A stretch of DNA of 49,804 nucleotides from Bacteroidia bacterium (GTDB taxonomy: Bacteria; Bacteroidota; Ignavibacteria; UBA10030): contig BQML01000004.1 of the NCBI GenBank assembly GCA_022180565.1, positions 1-49,804 on the forward strand, given 5' to 3'. Both the position numbers and the translations under genes were made by a program. The notes under the pieces were generated by a model. The model did not search any database. It was given only the letters and a program-made list of their open reading frames with translations, and was not told the DNA's origin. Each line of letters opens with the position of its first letter. Positions within the stretch are counted from its first letter, which is position 1. This document shows, one piece after another, positions 29,755-38,814 of this stretch.

Positions 29755-29784
29755 TTGGTTTCTTCGGCAATTCCTTCCTATATT
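29755..29784 (+). promoter_or_regulatory. possible promoter upstream of the tRNA-Leu locus
   Basis: TTGGTT (29755-29760), 18 bases, TATATT (29779-29784). A transcript from here would begin near 29791 and run at once into a terminator-like hairpin (29799-29828), so either the promoter is spurious or it is attenuated. Confidence 0.4.
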
Positions 29785-29798
29785 AGAGTGCGACACGG

Positions 29799-29828
29799 AA
29801 TCCTCAATGGCGGTGCTGAGGATTTTTC
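29799..29828 (+). terminator. Rho-independent terminator
   Basis: AATCCTCA (29799-29806) pairs perfectly with TGAGGATT (29817-29824) around a 10-base loop, followed by a T run to 29827. It lies 108 bases past the TPR gene stop and would end that message. Confidence 0.7.
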
Positions 29829-29858
29829 ATTTCCGTAGACGGTGCCCCTCGCCGAAAG

Positions 29859-30068
29859 GCCGCGGTGCTGGAGCTGGCAGACAAGCTTGCCCGCCTTTTC
29901 AGCGATTGGGTAGATGGCGGAATTGGTAGACGCGCTAGCCTTAGGAGCTAGTGGGGAAACCCGTGGGGGTTCGAGTCCCTCTCTACCCACGCACCATTGC
30001 GGTCAGGCGGGCCGGACTTAGGATCCGGTGTCCGCGAGGACGTGAGAGTCCGACACTCTCCCGCGGCA
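29859..30068 (+). tRNA. tRNA-Leu (UAG) split into two halves around another tRNA-Leu gene
   Basis: The 5' half, 29859-29885, is GCCGCGG-TG-CTGGAGCTGGCAGACAAG, acceptor strand plus D arm with the conserved GG. The 3' half, 30012-30068, has anticodon arm CCGGA-CTTAGGA-TCCGG (anticodon TAG), variable arm GTCC-GCGA-GGAC, T arm GAGAG-TCCGACA-CTCTC and acceptor strand CCGCGGC plus discriminator A. The acceptor strands pair 7 of 7, and together the halves give an 84-base leucine tRNA. The 126 bases between them hold a complete tRNA-Leu and are framed by GCCCGCCT (29889-29896) and AGGCGGGC (30005-30012), which are complementary. Position 55 of the T loop is C instead of the near-universal T, a sign of decay or unusual folding. 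It may be a relic; whether it is processed is unknown. Confidence 0.6.
29908..29989 (+). tRNA. tRNA-Leu (anticodon UAG)
   Basis: The acceptor GGGTAGA pairs with TCTACCC. The D arm is GGCGGAATTGGTAGACGCG, the anticodon arm CTAGC-CTTAGGA-GCTAG with anticodon TAG, a long variable arm follows as expected for leucine, and the T arm GGGGG-TTCGAGT-CCCTC is normal. The discriminator is A and CCA is not encoded. The gene appears functional and is nested inside the split tRNA-Leu. Confidence 0.96.
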
Positions 30069-30158
30069 CGTTGTCGACAGCCAGCTCTGCCACGGAGTGC
30101 TTCCTCCGGGAAGGACTCCTTGGAACGGATGCGGGTACCTCCCTCTTCAGAAAGATAT

Positions 30159-30260
30159 CAAGGGATGGGCCCTTGGGGGGTCTTTTATAGAAGGGGGAGT
30201 CCACAGGGCTCAAGCCACAAATTCCATCCCCCCTTGATTGAGGAAGGAAGGTTGGGGGGC
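30159..30260. repeat. GC-rich palindromic intergenic element
   Basis: Contains CAAGGG-ATGGG-CCCTTG (30159-30175) and, 50 bases on, CCCCCC...GGGGGG (30228-30259) around TTGATTGAGGAAGGAAGG. Similar C-run/G-run palindromes are dispersed repeats in many genomes; only one copy is in this window, so its repeat nature is inferred. It lies between the tRNA-Leu locus and tig. Confidence 0.4.
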
Positions 30261-30299
30261 ACCGAACACTCCATGTGAATCGCGAATTGATGAAAAAAA

Positions 30300-31577
30300 A
30301 TGATAATGGAAACAACCATCAATAATATTTCCGAAGTATCCCGTGAAATCGAGATTTCAGCCAAAGCCTCGGAGATCCAGCCCTTTTTTGACAAGGCCTA
30401 TGGGGAGTACCGACCAAAGGTTGAAATCAAAGGGTTCCGCAAGGGCAAAGCACCCCTCGAACTTGTCAAGAAGCTTTACGGCGATATGATCGAGCAGGAG
30501 ACCCTGCCAACCGTCGCCAGCCAGCTTTATCGGGAAGCGGTAAAGGATCAGAACTTGAGGCCCATCGGTGAGCCTGTCATTATCGACATGCACTATTCCC
30601 GGGGCCAGGATTTTCGGGTAAAGATCCAGTATGACGTTCGGCCCGAGATCAAGCTGAAGGAGTACAAGGGGATCAAAGTCGAAAAACCCGTTCATGAAGT
30701 GACCGAGGAGGAGATTGACGAGGAGATTCTCAGACTCCGGAGGATGAGCGCCGCCACAGAAGAGGCCGACGTTGTCGAGGGAGATGAGTACATTGTGACA
30801 GCCCGCGTCCAGGAGCTCGATCCTACAGGAGTCCCGATCATTGGAAAGAAGACCCAGAACGCCCGATTCTATTTGGCGGATCCCCAGCTTGAGCGTCCGA
30901 TCCACGATGCGCTGAAATCCGTCCGTAAAGGGGACGAGGTGCGGGTGAACTTTCGCCATACACACGGCGATCATGAGCACGACGTTCATCTCAACATCAG
31001 CGTGACCAACATCGAGAAGGTCAAGCTTCCGGATTTCGATGCCGAGTTTCTCAAGAGCATCACCAAGGACAAGGTGACCGATCCTGTGGAATTCAGGGCG
31101 AAACTGAGGGCGGACCTGGAGGCGTACTGGAAGGAAAAGAGCAGGCGGGAGGTGGTCAATGCGATCGTAGCCGAGATCATCCGGCGCCACGACTTTCAGG
31201 TGCCCGAGTCGCTCACGCGCAGTGTTCTGGAGGGCCTCCTAGAGGACGTGAAGAATCAATACCCGAATAAGCAGCTTCCGTCGGATTTTGACGCCGGGCA
31301 ATTTGCCCAGGAGAACCGGGCATATGCCATCTATCAATCGAAATGGGCCTTGTTGAGGGAAGAGATCGTGAAGGCAGAAGGCATCGAGGCCGACGATGAT
31401 GATCTCACCAAGCTGGCCGAGAAGGAGGCGGAGCGGATCGGGATTGACAAGGAGCGACTTGTTGAGTATTATCGATCATCCGATTCCGTTAAGGACCGAA
31501 TCATCAGCGACAAGCTGATGGAGATGTTGGTGAGGGAAGCATCGATTACGGAGGTTCCTCACAAGGAGCGCCCCTAG
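30300..31577 (+). CDS. tig: trigger factor, ribosome-associated chaperone
   Basis: Binds the exit tunnel through uL23 and folds nascent chains. 425 residues: the N-terminal ribosome-binding domain has the signature [17 protein letters not shown], then an FKBP-like PPIase-type domain (about 150-240), then the helical C-terminal chaperone arms. The PPIase part is shorter than in E. coli and few active-site residues are evident, so the isomerase activity may be weak. The ATG at 30300 or the one two codons later (30306) could be used; no Shine-Dalgarno sequence is seen. It is followed by clpP after 34 bases and then clpX, the classic tig-clpP-clpX cluster. Confidence 0.95.
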   Translation: MIMETTINNISEVSREIEISAKASEIQPFFDKAYGEYRPKVEIKGFRKGKAPLELVKKLYGDMIEQETLPTVASQLYREAVKDQNLRPIGEPVIIDMHYSRGQDFRVKIQYDVRPEIKLKEYKGIKVEKPVHEVTEEEIDEEILRLRRMSAATEEADVVEGDEYIVTARVQELDPTGVPIIGKKTQNARFYLADPQLERPIHDALKSVRKGDEVRVNFRHTHGDHEHDVHLNISVTNIEKVKLPDFDAEFLKSITKDKVTDPVEFRAKLRADLEAYWKEKSRREVVNAIVAEIIRRHDFQVPESLTRSVLEGLLEDVKNQYPNKQLPSDFDAGQFAQENRAYAIYQSKWALLREEIVKAEGIEADDDDLTKLAEKEAERIGIDKERLVEYYRSSDSVKDRIISDKLMEMLVREASITEVPHKERP

Positions 31578-31611
31578 AGGCGCATCGTCAACGCACGAAA
31601 AAGGACAACCC

Positions 31612-32241
31612 ATGAATTCCAAGCGTGAACTTTACAATCAACTCGTTCCGATTGTCGTCGAGCAGACCGGCCGGGGAGAGCGGGCCTACGATATCTTCTC
31701 TCGCCTCCTCAAGGAGAGGATCGTATTCATCGGCACGCCGATCGATGACACGATCTCCAGCCTGGTCATCGCCCAACTGCTTTTTCTGGAATCGGAAGAC
31801 CCCGACAAGGATATTCATTTGTACGTGAACAGTCCTGGCGGGAGCGTCAGCGCCGGCCTTGCCATTTATGATACCATGCAGTATATTCGCCCAGACGTTT
31901 CCACGATCTGCATCGGCATGGCAGCCAGCATGGCCGCGGTGCTGCTTGCCGGGGGCGCCAAGGGAAAGCGTGCGGCGCTTCCCAATGCACGGATCATGAT
32001 CCACCAGCCGTGGGGCGGTGTTCAGGGTACGGCTTCGGACATCAGCATTCAGGCCGAAGAGATCCTCAAGACCAAGAAGAGGATCAACGAGATTCTCGCA
32101 ACGCACACCGGGCGAACCATTGAGCAAATCGGCAAGGACACGGACCGCGACTATTACCTGTCGGCCGAAGAAGCGAAGCACTACGGATTGATCGACAATG
32201 TGCTTCTGAAGCGCAGTGCGGATGGAAAGAAGGACAAATAG
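31612..32241 (+). CDS. clpP: ATP-dependent Clp protease proteolytic subunit
   Basis: Serine peptidase that forms a 14-mer barrel capped by ClpX or ClpA. 209 residues: [31 protein letters not shown], the catalytic Ser in [11 protein letters not shown], the catalytic His in MIHQPWGG, and the Asp in [13 protein letters not shown]. The Shine-Dalgarno AAGGA lies seven bases ahead of the ATG. The length and start are typical. It lies three bases from clpX. Confidence 0.97.
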   Translation: MNSKRELYNQLVPIVVEQTGRGERAYDIFSRLLKERIVFIGTPIDDTISSLVIAQLLFLESEDPDKDIHLYVNSPGGSVSAGLAIYDTMQYIRPDVSTICIGMAASMAAVLLAGGAKGKRAALPNARIMIHQPWGGVQGTASDISIQAEEILKTKKRINEILATHTGRTIEQIGKDTDRDYYLSAEEAKHYGLIDNVLLKRSADGKKDK

Positions 32242-32244
32242 GCC

Positions 32245-33504
32245 ATGAGCCAGAAGCCGAAACAAGGCGAGAAGATCACGTGTTCCTTTTGCGGGCGTAC
32301 GCCCGAAGAGGTCAGCAGCATCATCGCGGGTCCGGATGTGTACATCTGCGACCTTTGCGTGTCGAGTTCGGTTGACATCATCCGCAACAACCTCGCTGCC
32401 ATCCGGGCGCGCAAGCAAACTTCCCGTGCGAGTCTTACCCCCCTCGAGATCAAGAAAGCCCTTGACGAGTTTGTCATCGGCCAGGAGCACGCGAAGCGAA
32501 CGCTCTCGGTGGCCGTGTATAATCATTACAAGCGGATTGATTCCAGCGATCACCTGCATCATCTCGACGAGGTCGAGATTGAAAAGAGCAATATTCTGAT
32601 GATCGGTCCCACGGGAACGGGCAAGACCCTGTTGGCCCAGACCCTGGCGCGCATTTTGGACGTTCCGTTTGCCATTGCGGACGCGACAACCCTCACCGAG
32701 GCAGGATATGTGGGAGACGACGTGGAGACGATCCTCGTCTATCTCCTGCAGAACGCGGATTACAACGTGGAGAAAGCGGAGCGGGGGATTGTGTACATCG
32801 ACGAGATCGACAAAATCAGCCGCAAGAGTGACAGTGCCTCGATCACACGCGATGTCTCAGGCGAGGGTGTTCAGCAGGCACTCCTGAAGATTCTTGAGGG
32901 CACCGTTGCGGGGGTTCCCCCCAAAGGCGGCCGAAAACATCCGGAGCAGAGCCTCATCAATATCAACACCAAGAACATTCTCTTCATCTGCGGCGGGGCA
33001 TTCGAGGGACTCGAGAAGATCATTGAACGTCGCGTAAGCCAGAACCCCGTCGGCTTCGGAGCAGATGTGAAGGGGAAGAAATCGGTCGACCGCGATCAAT
33101 ACCTCGCGCGCGTAGAACCCGACGATCTCCTGAAGTACGGTCTCATCCCGGAATTCATCGGCCGCCTCCCGGTTGTCGCCACTCTGCACTCGCTGAACGA
33201 GACCGCCCTTCTGAACATCCTCACCGAGCCAAGGAACGCTCTTGTCAAGCAGTACAAGAAGCTCTTCATGCTCGAAGGCGTGGAACTGGAATTCGAGGAA
33301 GACGCGCTCAAGGCGGTAGTTGCAAAAGCCATGGAACGCGGCACCGGAGCTCGCGCTCTTCGATCCATCATCGAAGACGTGATGCTGGACATCATGTTCC
33401 ATTTGCCCGGACGGCAGAACGTGTCCAAATGCATCATTACGCGGGACACGATTCTGAAAACCAAAGAGCCGATCTATTTGTACGAAGAGAGGAAATCCGC
33501 GTGA
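32245..33504 (+). CDS. clpX: ClpX, ATP-dependent unfoldase
   Basis: AAA+ hexamer that unfolds tagged substrates for ClpP. 419 residues: the N-terminal zinc-binding domain with CSFCG and CDLC (about 11-40), Walker [13 protein letters not shown], Walker B VYIDEIDK, the pore loop GYVGDD, the ClpP-docking loop region, sensor 2 [13 protein letters not shown]. The ATG at 32245 lies three bases after the clpP stop, and AAGGA upstream inside clpP serves as the Shine-Dalgarno. No terminator is visible after it; the convergent lptD gene ends 102 bases later. Confidence 0.97.
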   Translation: MSQKPKQGEKITCSFCGRTPEEVSSIIAGPDVYICDLCVSSSVDIIRNNLAAIRARKQTSRASLTPLEIKKALDEFVIGQEHAKRTLSVAVYNHYKRIDSSDHLHHLDEVEIEKSNILMIGPTGTGKTLLAQTLARILDVPFAIADATTLTEAGYVGDDVETILVYLLQNADYNVEKAERGIVYIDEIDKISRKSDSASITRDVSGEGVQQALLKILEGTVAGVPPKGGRKHPEQSLININTKNILFICGGAFEGLEKIIERRVSQNPVGFGADVKGKKSVDRDQYLARVEPDDLLKYGLIPEFIGRLPVVATLHSLNETALLNILTEPRNALVKQYKKLFMLEGVELEFEEDALKAVVAKAMERGTGARALRSIIEDVMLDIMFHLPGRQNVSKCIITRDTILKTKEPIYLYEERKSA

Positions 33505-33606
33505 CGGCAGCGGCCCGAATCCCCGAACCTCGCATGGCGGGACAGTGACCCACTTTTCGTTCCACCCTCCACTGTTCCTTTCCAATATTCCAATTCCCGC
33601 CCTATT

Positions 33607-36084
33607 CTAATAATAGACTCCCCTGTCGCTTCCCTGCTTCGTGAGCTTCAAATCCGCCAATTGCGGCGCTTTGACGCGGATTTCCAGCCTGTACGAACGA
33701 TAGGGCCCGATGGGAATCCAGTTGAAATTCATGATCCAGCAATGCAGGTCTCGGGAAACCCGTATATTCGGAGCGGCAATTTGCTTCCGGATCAGATCGT
33801 AATTTCCGCTCGCCTCGATTTTCCATTGTGAAGTCAGATTAAACGACAGCTGTGCCTGCAGGGACGCGGACCGGATCTTGTTCCGTGGATCGGCCTGGGA
33901 CTGTGAGAACGTCATGTTCAGGCGAAGATCCCAGGGGATGCTGAAATCAGGATCGCCGGTTTGGTAGAACCCCTGCATCAGGTCCACCGGGCTTTGTTCC
34001 GCAGGAGTTTGCTGTACCGCCGGGGTGGAACTTCCCGCCGCGCGGTCGCCCCTGAGGGACGTTCCGAGAGAGAGCGTGAAATTCGTCAGATCGGCAAGAT
34101 ACCCCTTTTCGTCGATCAACAGCTTGTTGATGCGCCGCCCGGCTTGCCGGTCGAACACATAGAAATTGTAGATCGTGCTGGCGCTGAAGTCGAAGAGCCG
34201 ACCGATCGCCGTGCGGTACGTCACCGTCAGCACGCTCAGGGGAAACTCCTTCGCACGGAAATCGTAGTTCAGATTCGCCGCCACGTTCATCAGCTGGATC
34301 TTCTCCTCCTTTGCGGTATCGGAGGGCTGGTACTTCATCTCAAAGATATTCTGCACGTTCAACGCCGCCGTAAACGACGAGGGTCCGAGGCTTGTCCCGT
34401 ACACCTGCTTCACATAATTCAGGCTCACCGTGGGATTCAGCGTATGGCGAAGCGCGGTCACACCCAGCATGTTCGGCTGAAGAATGCCGTAGACACGCGT
34501 GCTCGTGCTCAATCCCGCCGCGAGCATGCCGCTCGACCGCGTCGGCCGGGAAGTCTCATAGACAACGCTGGAGTCGGCGCGGTTCAGCACCGGTGTGCGC
34601 CGGTCCGTGAATGTCCGGGTGTCCGAGAACCTGAGCGAGGGGCTAATCGTGAAATGGCCAAGCCGGGGAGCGATGCTGAGCTGAATGCCCTGATCAAGGC
34701 TTTGCGTCGTGGTTCGCTCAAACTCCGTCACCGTCTGCAACTCGTTGTTTCGAAAGACCGAATCGACCTGGGTCGCGATCTTCTGCCTCTGCCGGGTTCC
34801 GGTTCCACGATAACTCAACGCAATCGTCTCCGTCCAATGTCCCTTCCCTCCCAGTCCCTTGAACGGAAACATGGTCCCCTGAGTGAACGAAACCGACGGC
34901 AGGGTCTCCACGATGTTGCCGGAGATCAAATTCTGATCCCGAAGGACCGTAACGGAGAGCGACCGGTTGGACTCGACCCAGGATTTCGTGAGGGTTGCAT
35001 TCGAGACCACGTTTTGGCGAAGGGCGTCTTCCAGATTCTGGCTAAAGTTGCGGTAAAACCCTCCGGACATAAAACTGAAATTCACGCCAAGGTTTGTCGT
35101 CGGGTCGATCGTCTGGTTATGGACAACGCGGATATTGTAGTCCCTCTGCTCCGTACGATCCGGATCACCCTCTTCTCCTTGATGGCGGCGGTTGACGCTG
35201 GCCGCTATGGAGCCGTCAAACTCGTAGCGCAGTTTGTAACGAAACAGGGTGGAATTTCCCCATCCTCCTTGTGAGTACCAATCGAAAGCCGAGGCGAGGT
35301 CAAGGTACTCGCTGATGGCCCAGTAGTATCCGAAATGGCTGAAATAGCGTCCGAGGCGGGCGTCTTCGCCGTAGGCGGGGGCGATGATGCCGGAGCGCCG
35401 TCCCGATCTGTTGGGAAACACTCCAAAAGGAAGTGCAAAGACAGGGACATCAGCAATGTAGAGAAACACGGGCTCGGCCACGATGACATCGCCGGGGATT
35501 ACTTTCATCTTTGGACTCATGAAGTAGAAGTGCGGATGGTCCAGATCGCACGTCGTGTAGCGGCCGCTCGAGACAAACAGCACGTCTTTGGCGACCTTCT
35601 TGATCTTTGATCCGTGATAGTATCCGCCCTCCAGTTCCGTCTCACCGCGGTCAATCTTTCCTTTCTTGCTCCGGAAGTTGTAGGAGATCCGAAAACCGTC
35701 GTACACCTCCCCCGCGTCATTCAGAATCGGGAGTCCGGAAAATGTTCCGACCGTATCTTCCCTTCCCTCGGCTGTCAGGGTGGCGGTATCCCAATTGATG
35801 GCAACACGGTCGGCGCTGAGCTTGATCGTCCGATACTGGAGTTCGCCGCTTCCGTAGAGATTCATGTACCTCGTACGGAGAGAGTAGGAAAGAGAATCCG
35901 CCGCCTTGTAGACGACGAGCGTGTCGAGACCGGTCACCCGTTGAGCCGTATCCGCGGCGGCGACTGCGGATGGATCGGCGACCTGTGCCCAGAGGGTAGG
36001 AAAGAATCCGAAGCAGATCAGCAGGAGAACAAGCAGAGAACCTTGTGCCCGCTGTGGGGAAAGAAGGGAAGGAAGGGACCTCAC
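33607..36084 (-). CDS. lptD: LptD-like LPS assembly outer-membrane protein
   Basis: Outer-membrane porin that places lipopolysaccharide on the cell surface with LptE. 825 residues: a signal peptide (residues about 15-34, SLLVLLLICFGFFPTLWAQ), an OstA-like N-terminal beta region (about 55-210; LKLSADRVAINWDTATLTAEG-like), then a long barrel with ALPFGVFPNRSGRRSGIIAPAYG, the conserved FPxxxxRxxG of the family. The sequence resembles Bacteroidota members rather than E. coli LptD, and no cysteine pairs typical of the E. coli enzyme are evident. The start is GTG at 36084, overlapping the stop of the ROK kinase gene (GTGA). It is the last gene of a minus-strand gene train and converges with clpX. 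Confidence 0.88.
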   Translation of the reverse strand: MRSLPSLLSPQRAQGSLLVLLLICFGFFPTLWAQVADPSAVAAADTAQRVTGLDTLVVYKAADSLSYSLRTRYMNLYGSGELQYRTIKLSADRVAINWDTATLTAEGREDTVGTFSGLPILNDAGEVYDGFRISYNFRSKKGKIDRGETELEGGYYHGSKIKKVAKDVLFVSSGRYTTCDLDHPHFYFMSPKMKVIPGDVIVAEPVFLYIADVPVFALPFGVFPNRSGRRSGIIAPAYGEDARLGRYFSHFGYYWAISEYLDLASAFDWYSQGGWGNSTLFRYKLRYEFDGSIAASVNRRHQGEEGDPDRTEQRDYNIRVVHNQTIDPTTNLGVNFSFMSGGFYRNFSQNLEDALRQNVVSNATLTKSWVESNRSLSVTVLRDQNLISGNIVETLPSVSFTQGTMFPFKGLGGKGHWTETIALSYRGTGTRQRQKIATQVDSVFRNNELQTVTEFERTTTQSLDQGIQLSIAPRLGHFTISPSLRFSDTRTFTDRRTPVLNRADSSVVYETSRPTRSSGMLAAGLSTSTRVYGILQPNMLGVTALRHTLNPTVSLNYVKQVYGTSLGPSSFTAALNVQNIFEMKYQPSDTAKEEKIQLMNVAANLNYDFRAKEFPLSVLTVTYRTAIGRLFDFSASTIYNFYVFDRQAGRRINKLLIDEKGYLADLTNFTLSLGTSLRGDRAAGSSTPAVQQTPAEQSPVDLMQGFYQTGDPDFSIPWDLRLNMTFSQSQADPRNKIRSASLQAQLSFNLTSQWKIEASGNYDLIRKQIAAPNIRVSRDLHCWIMNFNWIPIGPYRSYRLEIRVKAPQLADLKLTKQGSDRGVYY

Positions 36085-37037
36085 AGAACCAATCCCGCGG
36101 CTCCGAGGATGCCGGCATTGTTGCCGAGTTTGGCGGGGAGAACGCGAATATCGGGACGCGACGGCTTCAACACATGCTCTTGCACCGATTTCTTTATTGC
36201 GTCCATAACGAAATCCCCCGCGGCAGAGATTCCGCCGCCGATGATGCTCACCCTCAAATCCATCGTGTTCATGACGGCTCCCAGCGCCACTCCGAGGAGA
36301 GTTCCTGCCTCGAGCAGGACTTCCCGGGAGAATGCGTCCCCCTCCTTTGCCGCCTGCGCTATGTATACGGGTTCAATGTTCGCCGGGTTTCCACCCACCA
36401 GCTCCAGGAGCCTGGAATCCTGCCTCTTCCCGAGTTTTTCCGCCGTTCGCCGGGAGAGATATCGCTGACCCACGTAGGCCTCAATACAGCCCCGCGAGCC
36501 GCAGTTGCACGGTGGTCCTTCGTAGTCGATGCAGATGTGCCCGATCTCCCCCGCGCCCCCCGTCGGTCCCCGGAAGATCTTTCTGTTGAGAATGATCCCC
36601 CCCCCCACACCCGTCCCCCAGATCACAAAGAGAAAATCAGGATGCGGTTTTCCCGCGCCGAATCTCGATTCCGCAATCGCAGCGGCATTGGCGTCGTTCT
36701 CCACCCGTACAGGCAGGGAAAACATGCGCTCGAGTTCCGCCCGCAGTCGGATGCCCTCGAAATCTGCAAAGTTCGGCGGACCCTTCACCACTCCTTCATC
36801 ATCGACCATGCCCGGAGACCCAATACCGATTCCGGTGATCTTCGCCCCATCGGTATGGTTCATGGCATCTATGACCGAAAGCTCTATTTGTTTCAACACC
36901 ACGGCCCGCTTCTCGGCCGCATGCGAAGGAAACTTGTTCTGGTACAGAATCTTCCCGTCCCGATTGACCAGTCCGGTTTTCAGGCTCGTTCCGCCAAGAT
37001 CGACACCAATGACAAGGTCGGCGTCCGTGCGAGTCAT
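36081..37037 (-). CDS. ROK-family sugar kinase, probable glucokinase
   Basis: Phosphorylates a hexose with ATP. 318 residues: ADLVIGVDLGGTSLKTGLV (phosphate 1), ENDANAAAIAESRFGAG (the ROK catalytic Asp region), GTGVGGGIILN, and the zinc motif GHICIDYEGPPCNCGSRGCIEAY (three Cys and one His). The family includes glucokinase, N-acetylmannosamine kinase and others; glucokinase is the likeliest. The ATG at 37037 is chosen; the 16 upstream codons lack family similarity. It overlaps lptD by four bases and lies 10 bases after the aldo-keto reductase gene. Confidence 0.93.
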   Translation of the reverse strand: MTRTDADLVIGVDLGGTSLKTGLVNRDGKILYQNKFPSHAAEKRAVVLKQIELSVIDAMNHTDGAKITGIGIGSPGMVDDEGVVKGPPNFADFEGIRLRAELERMFSLPVRVENDANAAAIAESRFGAGKPHPDFLFVIWGTGVGGGIILNRKIFRGPTGGAGEIGHICIDYEGPPCNCGSRGCIEAYVGQRYLSRRTAEKLGKRQDSRLLELVGGNPANIEPVYIAQAAKEGDAFSREVLLEAGTLLGVALGAVMNTMDLRVSIIGGGISAAGDFVMDAIKKSVQEHVLKPSRPDIRVLPAKLGNNAGILGAAGLVL

Positions 37038-37047
37038 ATGAATCTCT

Positions 37048-37971
37048 TTACCTTCTCTTCCACCACAGGACCGAGGTTGTTGCAAATGTCCGGGTCTTTT
37101 CCTCCAAGGCCTTCATCTCAACGGCAGACATCGGCTTGAAGGCGCGCGCGGTGGCGACATTCTGCCGGACTTCCTGCTTCGTACCCATGCCGACGATCGC
37201 CGTGCTTATCGGGAGGCTGAAGCTGTATCGAAGGCTTTCCTCGCGATACCGGGTCACTCTTCCCGCCGCCAGGACTTTCATCGCGATGACGCCCACCCTG
37301 CGCTCGCGTGCGATGGGAAAAAGCAAGGCCCCAAAGTCATTCACAACCGCATCGGTAGAGCTCAGAGGGGCAAGCACAGTGGCAAAGGGATATCGTTTCA
37401 GCGCTTCCACGATCACCTCCGGACGCGTGTGACCCGTAATGCCGATGTGGGTGACCATGCCTTGTTCCTGTGCCCGCAGCGCGGCGCGAAGGGATCCGTT
37501 TTTTCCCGTGACTCGGTCAAGTTCATCGAGGCGGTTGACGGAGTGAATTTGAAGCAGGTCAATTCGGTCTGTCCCGAGCCGCTCCATGCTTGTGTTGATC
37601 TCCCGCCAGGCATCTTCTTCGCCGCGTTCGAGCGTCTTTGTGGCCAGGACCACCTCCTTGCGTCGTGATTTCATGACTCGCCCCACCTTCACCTCGGCAT
37701 CGCCGTACGTGCTCGCGCAGTCAATATAATTGATCCCCTCGTCGATACAGCAATGAACAATCTCCTCGGCTTCCGCTGACGAAAGACGGCCGGACCCGAT
37801 GGCCACACAACCCAGTCCAAGCAAGGTCACCTGCAGGCCTGTGGAGCCCAAGGGTCTGCGTTCCAGTGCTTCCGGTGCAGAAGCATACGAGACGCGAGGG
37901 AGGGCAGATACGGCCAGGCCTGCGCCGGCGGCTGTGCGAAGAAATGTTCGCCGGGTGATGAGCTTCTTCAT
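37048..37971 (-). CDS. aldo-keto reductase with Tat signal
   Basis: NAD(P)H-dependent oxidoreductase of the aldo-keto reductase fold. 307 residues. The N-terminus MKKLITRRTFLRTAAGAGLAV carries the twin-arginine motif RRTFL, so it is exported folded. The core shows GYGDAEVKVGRVM-like sequence (here the catalytic Tyr is in ASTYGDAE and the Asp in YIDCAS), LATKT (catalytic Lys) and LLQIHSV (His). The substrate is unknown. Its start overlaps the stop of the PhyH gene (ATGA). Confidence 0.92.
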   Translation of the reverse strand: MKKLITRRTFLRTAAGAGLAVSALPRVSYASAPEALERRPLGSTGLQVTLLGLGCVAIGSGRLSSAEAEEIVHCCIDEGINYIDCASTYGDAEVKVGRVMKSRRKEVVLATKTLERGEEDAWREINTSMERLGTDRIDLLQIHSVNRLDELDRVTGKNGSLRAALRAQEQGMVTHIGITGHTRPEVIVEALKRYPFATVLAPLSSTDAVVNDFGALLFPIARERRVGVIAMKVLAAGRVTRYREESLRYSFSLPISTAIVGMGTKQEVRQNVATARAFKPMSAVEMKALEEKTRTFATTSVLWWKRR

Positions 37972-38771
37972 GGATAGAGGAGAGGATTGAGCTCGCTGAC
38001 AGCCGGCCCACCGGGCTTTGCACCGGGCAGAAACACCTTCAGGTCGGTTTTTCGGTGTTCGTTGTCAGGTTCGAGCACCGTTGTTCCATCGGCATAGTAG
38101 ATGATCGTCATAACTTCGCGCCGACGGTCGCTGTTGTTTGCGTGAGCCGAGTGAAGCGTCCTGCCTGAATGGAACGTGGCGTCCCCCGCTCTGAGTTCAT
38201 AGCTTTGCACCTCCGGACGCTCTTCCCGGATAATCGATTCAAAGTAGCGTTGGGAGTCGTCGGAAATTTCCATGGGCCTGAACGATCCGTTCCGGTGCGA
38301 GCCGTTGACGAAACTCATCGTTCCCATGCGCTGGGGGATATCCACAAGTGCGAGCCACATGGTAACGGTGTGGTCTGTATTCAGCGGCCAGTAGTAGGCA
38401 TCCTGATGCCAGGGTGTGGGCCTGCCCCCAGGCTCCTTGATCAGCGCCTGATCGTGATACAGCCTGACGCCGTTCACGCCCATGAGCCGTGCAGCAATAC
38501 CGGCAAAGCGGCGAGCGCACACAAAGGTCCTGACGGTTTCGTTCAGACGCCAGACGTTCGTTACCTGTGTGAACAGGGAGCTGTAGTCGCTGATTCTCCC
38601 CTGGGCATCGCGGGCTTTCGCAACCTCGTCCACAACACCGAGGATCACGGGTCGGATCGTCTGCACTTCCGCCGCCGGCACGACGCCCGGCAGAAAAATG
38701 TGTCCGTTGCGACGATACGATTCGCAGGCCGCCTCATGGAGAGGATATTCGTTTTCGAGCCACGAACTCAT
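37968..38771 (-). CDS. phytanoyl-CoA dioxygenase (PhyH) family protein
   Basis: Fe(II)/2-oxoglutarate-dependent oxygenase fold. 267 residues with the iron-binding WHQDAYYW (His and Asp), the second His in LHSAHANNSD followed by RREVMTIIYYADG with the Arg that usually binds 2-oxoglutarate. The substrate of bacterial members is mostly unknown (small metabolites, sugars or polyketides). The gene is immediately upstream of the aldo-keto reductase with ATGA overlap, and 43 bases after rarA. Confidence 0.92.
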   Translation of the reverse strand: MSSWLENEYPLHEAACESYRRNGHIFLPGVVPAAEVQTIRPVILGVVDEVAKARDAQGRISDYSSLFTQVTNVWRLNETVRTFVCARRFAGIAARLMGVNGVRLYHDQALIKEPGGRPTPWHQDAYYWPLNTDHTVTMWLALVDIPQRMGTMSFVNGSHRNGSFRPMEISDDSQRYFESIIREERPEVQSYELRAGDATFHSGRTLHSAHANNSDRRREVMTIIYYADGTTVLEPDNEHRKTDLKVFLPGAKPGGPAVSELNPLLYP

Positions 38772-38814
38772 AAGAGAATATGGCCAAGAGCCGTTGGAAA
38801 TGCAACAGAAGATG

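Noticed and set aside
33961-35274. A 437-codon plus-strand ORF opposite lptD
   Set aside because: It is a shadow of lptD in another frame, has no start signal, and its composition is the reverse-complement pattern of the real gene.
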